Shown: positions 59,921-64,000 of the stretch, in pieces
How the letters are laid out: each line of letters begins with the position of its first letter
Position numbering within the stretch: the stretch's first letter is position 1
Assembly: GCA_920105625.2 (NCBI GenBank)
Contig: OV050032.1
Span: 11,117,629-11,181,628 of the forward strand
Direction: 5' to 3'
DNA: 64,000 bases
Origin: Clusia tigrina
Taxonomy: Eukaryota > Arthropoda > Insecta > Diptera > Clusiidae
The notes under the pieces: model-generated
Seen by the model: only the letters and a program-made list of their open reading frames with translations
The model's database searches: none
Told to the model about the DNA's origin: nothing
Translations under genes and position numbers: made by a program

Positions 59921-62813
59921 TGGTTATGGCAGTTCTTCGCATCACTGATTGCTCGTGATCTAAGCCAGTTACACAATTTAATATGAGATTTTAGCATAAA
60001 GGCTGTATATCCCTGATACTGACAGAACACCTACGCAACGGAAAAAAATATATTCACCCTAATTACAAAGTGAAATTTGCTTATTAAGCTAAACTGCGCA
60101 TTTTCGGCCCACTTCATATTTGCATTGTCGTTGTGACGTGAAGGTACTTAATCTGTGTACACAGCAAGTACAACGTCTGATTTCAAGTCATTTTATATTA
60201 TTCTAATCACACTTATGACAATGGCCTTATAAGGTTAACGAACTGATTCGAGATTTTTATCAACACATTTGTGATTCTCAAACGAGAGTGTGATTGTTCT
60301 TCTTGTACTTGTTATTTCCCATCCCATATTGGCATCAGGTGACTATTTGCTGATGTCAGATCTTTTTCACACTTTATAAAGTGTCTTGATGGGCTCGCAA
60401 ATCTTTCGAGGTCATTCGTCTGTAACGTTGCGACATAGAAGTTGAAATACTCGTAACTCCGTTGCAATAACTCCAAATGAATAGAAATGATGCAAATTTG
60501 GCATATTAGTTTGGACGATTTTGAATTATTTTACTTGGGGGTTGTTTCATTTGGAGCACTCCTTTTTAAGTATTCTCCTGAACTTTTATTCCGTAAATTG
60601 TCTTTTTGGAGAGTGGTTTCTTTGGTACTCTTCTTTCTTTAAGAGCTGATTAATTTTGTATGTTGACTTTTGAAGTCGAGTTATGCCTTTTCACTGATTG
60701 TGGTATGATTTAAGGATTCTTAAGCAAGGAAGACATTAGGGGAATTGCTTGGCCACATTCACGTACGTATGAACATGAGTACAACCAGACGAGGTATGCA
60801 GACAATTATAGGCGTCTCTCATGTTCAATAAAAATATATAAGCACGCAAGGTTTCATTTTATTTAATTCGTTTCTTTTTGTTTGATTTGTTTATAAATAT
60901 CTAAGGCCACTTAAAAATGTCTTAAATATTCACCTGTTCTCCCCAAACAATTGAAAAACTATATAAACAAGGTGTGAATCATTTGCGTTGCTAGTGCCAT
61001 TATATCGCGCTGCCAAGTGACCATGAATATGTTCAGGTACTATATCAAAAATATATCAAATTCAAAGTATTTGTGATTAAAACTGAAAAATTAAAATTAT
61101 TCTCAGAGCTTCTTAGAATAGTCAGGAAAAAATTAAGTAGCAAAAAAGCAGAAAAATAAACTAAACATAATAAAAAAGAACGAATGAAATATAAAAAAAA
61201 TCTAAATGAATGCAAATACTAAAACAGACCCACTGCTGGGCTATTATCACACTCGGTGTGGGCAAGCAGCAACTGTGCTTCGCTCGTAATTTTCTCATAT
61301 TTACATACGCCACAGAAGTCGGCTTTTGTTTATAGTGTTGTAGGCCCAAACAAATTGCTGCTTATTTTTTTATGAGTGCAACAGGGCGAAATGATATTGA
61401 ATAATAACAGCAACATTTTGGTAGCTGGCGCAGGGAGCGCCGGTGTAAGGAAATGAACGTACGGATCGAAGGAGCAGCAAGTGGGGCCAATGAGCAGCCG
61501 CAGTCGGAGCGCTACCAACATCGACACCGGCAGCAGAAGCAGCAAACACCGAGACGACAACGCACACGTGCCAGCGATCTATCCTTGTCATATTTCTGTT
61601 CTTATTTTTAATTTGTGAACATTTTTTACAATTTTTTAGTTTATGTGGTCTCGTACAATTAGACAACTTCGACGTCATATGCTGTACCAGCGAGGCAGAA
61701 CTCGTAAAAAGAAACGTTGCAGAGGGTGTGTGGAAATTTCAATCAAATTTTTTTCTTCCTAAAAATATGGCTCAAAGAAAACATAAGCAGAAGTGTATGT
61801 GTGTGTGAGGCGTACAAAGCAAAGAAACGCGTAGCATTTTTCAATGGTCCCATGAAGGTTTCAATTCAAACGAGTGAAGTTTACTTAAAGCCAGAAAAAC
61901 AAAACAAAATTTTACCCACTGTAAACATTCGCCGCCATGTCAACATTCTGCACGAAGCTTAAGCAACATTTGTTGTTGTTGCGGCAACATGAGTCCAACA
62001 CAATTGAATACATCGGCGCAGTGGTGCCACCGCCAGATATCAACCAAATCAAAATGAGCAGTTCCTCAGAATGTCCTGTCATGGAGTTTGCGAACGCATT
62101 CCACTCGAAAAGGAAACTGAAAAATAAGAGTACGCAAGACTACAAAAACAGATTCGGCACTCATAGGGGCAAAATAGTCGCATTCAGTCAAAACTATTCC
62201 ATTGTTTCCACTCATTCCATCCAGATTACCCGTTTTTATGTTCATTGCCCGCAGCAAAATTGGTTTAATTGGCAACACTCCTAGCCATCCATGTGTACGC
62301 TTACCAGCGAGCATAACAATTATGATTCTGAAGTTCATTTGATTGTACACTTTATTGTATCTTTGTACAAACATTTTTTCTTTCTTATAATTTTGAAAAA
62401 ACAAACTATATTTTTTTCCGATTTGTTTGAAAGCGCAACGAAGCGCGCATTTGAATTTGCAGCTGTGGTTATAATTTAACTATGCTCCATACACACATAC
62501 ACATCATTATCAAGTTTTTACTATTGTTGTTTTAGTCTCAGTCTCAGTCTGAGTCTCAGTTTTAGTTGTGGTTGTTGTTGTTTTGGGTTGTGTTTTTCAC
62601 GGTGTATAACTTTTCCACCTTCCAAAGCTGTGTAGCATATTTTCTTATTTAATATTTAAAGAAAAGCAAACACACAAAAGAAAAATACACACAAAAGCAG
62701 AAATATAAAAACAAAAAAAAGTGGGCCTTGTACTTGATGTGAAAACAAAACTGAACTAATTACTTCGGAAATATAAGTGTCGCTTATACATACGTAGCTC
62801 CACAACATGTCAC

Positions 62814-62835
62814 ACACACACACACACACACACAG
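62814..62835. repeat. (CA)n microsatellite
   Basis: Eleven CA units. Confidence 0.9.
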
Positions 62836-62989
62836 GGCTCAGCTCAGGCTACTGTGGGGGTCACAGGTGGCGGATAGTGAAACGTCCTGCATTGGTGTTG
62901 CTACTTACGCAGGTCAACTGCGAACAACCAATACGCAGTCTTCGACCAAGAGCGGCAAAATTGGAGGGCGAGGTATAGTTACTCAACGA

Positions 62990-63280
62990 TCAGAGAAGCC
63001 CTGTGTGCCCGGACGATATAGAACCGTCTGTAAATAAGGACCAGCAATCGGGTGCCAATAGTGGAGGGCGGTAAAAAGCATCAACGTCGTGGGATAACCA
63101 AAATTCGGAAGCGTCTGACCCACAGTGGGCGGCGGTTCGGTCAGGGTATATTCCCAGGTTAGGGATGGCTGTAACTAATACCTGGGAGTAGATTAAAAAT
63201 TCTGTGGATGGGCCCTGAAAAAAACCTAAATGGAAGTTAGTAAAAGAGATAAAGTTATGGTGCAGGGATCTGGATACCAA
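62990..63280 (-). pseudogene. Possible antisense retrotransposon RNase H fragment
   Basis: The minus frame contains PDCWSLFTDGSISSGHTGLL, resembling the FTDGS start of LINE RNase H domains, preceded by a plausible linker. The later catalytic motifs are missing. Weak. Confidence 0.3.
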
Positions 63281-63534
63281 GTACCGGCGGTTTGAGGAAG
63301 TGAGGAAGCGGGCTCCCGTCAGTCGTCATACAGCGACCGCAATGCAACACGGGTGGCACACTTGGCACAGTTAATACTACAAGTAATCATAAGCGGGAAG
63401 CTAGCTATGATAAGGATAACCCATTCATGACAATTAAGCGCATCCCTCGATCACCACAACAGACATACAGTGGATGAATTAGCGCAAGGTCATCACCGCC
63501 AGCTATATAGGCGATATAACCTACAATTAGTTGT

Positions 63535-64000
63535 GATTCTAAGATCACCGAAATACCGAAAGGCGGCCTGCAGATAACAGTAACATCTCTGATAGAGACA
63601 ATAGCTCCAAACCAGGCGAATACATCGGGCAACACGAGAACTGTGGACTACTTTGAACTACTTGGAGGTAACATCAGGGAGCTAATATCCATGATAAGCT
63701 CGCAGCGACACGTTAACCAAGCAAATGAGAGAGCTGTGTTCCAATATCGCTCAACTGCACAAAGAAGAGACGGACCATCGCCGAGACGGCGTATCAGCAA
63801 CAAATAAACGTTCTAAAATTGTGCAGGCATCGCCAGAAGCAAAAGGTGTGAACGAAAAACAATAGTCAGAGGAGGGAATGGTCGGAGACAAGGAACCCCA
63901 AGAAGAAAGGCAAAGCCGAAGGTAAAGCGCAGAGGAAAAAAGAACACCAATAGACACCGGCGGAAGCATCGGCTGTGAAGGCGGACCTACCGAAAAGACA
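63535..64000 (+). pseudogene. Non-LTR retrotransposon ORF1 (gag-like) fragment, runs off the edge
   Basis: 63535-63807 is open for 90 codons and includes DYFELLGGNIRELISMISSQ and RHVNQANERAVF, resembling the coiled N-terminal part of R1/LOA-type ORF1 (NIREL..LI..QRHVNQ). A shifted frame continues CSNIAQLHKEETDHRRDGVS, then ATNKRSKIVQASPEAKGV, so a frameshift lies near 63730. Lys/Arg-rich sequence (ETRNPKKKGKAEGKAQRKK) follows to the edge. The region from about 62840 may be its 5' UTR. Confidence 0.5.

Larger units (their letters stand above)
53529..62800. other. vein intron, far upstream part
   Basis: No certain exon. G+C-rich patches at 55850-56640 and 61400-61580 may be regulatory or leader exons. 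A phase-compatible mini-exon (58403-58430) and a retrotransposon scrap (59633-59861) are listed separately. Reading frames of 70-150 codons here show no known domains. Confidence 0.4.

Noticed and set aside
62066..62404. 112-codon minus ORF as a vein N-terminal exon
   Set aside because: No signal peptide, and no good donor in the phase needed by the exon at 51089.

Overview
The window looks like nuclear DNA of a higher dipteran fly, most plausibly a tephritid fruit fly. Evidence: A+T-rich DNA, short introns with GTAAGT-type donors, many TA/CA/GA microsatellites, abundant degraded non-LTR retrotransposons and small inverted-repeat elements, and protein-coding exons that read as close relatives of Drosophila genes. 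Two of the genes, vein and Zn72D, lie on chromosome arm 3L of D. melanogaster (Muller element D), so the window is probably Muller D with rearranged gene order. The species call is inference.

Layout. 0-15 kb: mostly intergenic, with decayed LINE 3' ends (3.3-5.1 kb), a His/Gln-rich first coding exon on the minus strand (9.2-9.6 kb) and a small mariner-type element with perfect inverted ends that still carries a helix-turn-helix ORF (11.65-12.08 kb). 15.4-20 kb: Mcad, medium-chain acyl-CoA dehydrogenase (plus, 3 exons, 418 aa). 21-26.1 kb: TONSL (minus, 9 exons, 1424 aa by my splice model), convergent with Mcad. 26.3-28.6 kb: an unnamed inverted-repeat element and a 30-bp palindrome made of the same kind of end. 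29.3-35 kb: Zn72D/ZFR (plus, 5 exons, 901 aa). 35.4-36.05 kb: MRNIP (minus, 2 exons, 176 aa), convergent with Zn72D and divergent from a short unidentified plus-strand first exon. 37.2-64 kb: the 3' part of vein, a neuregulin-like EGFR ligand (minus). Its Ig and EGF exons are clear; its introns are large and repeat-filled and reach past the right edge.

Functions. The genes are independent housekeeping and signalling genes, not an operon: mitochondrial fatty-acid oxidation (Mcad), replication-fork repair (TONSL, MRNIP), RNA binding (Zn72D) and EGFR signalling (vein).

The most notable non-genic content is: a hAT-like miniature element family in the vein intron with 8-bp target duplications and an internal 21-bp repeat of varying copy number; a tRNA-derived SINE family with four copies; a 1.7-kb strand-asymmetric polypurine block just upstream (in vein sense) of an EGF exon; and a candidate 59-aa gene nested antisense in vein. 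All splice models were made by eye and none has been checked against transcripts.
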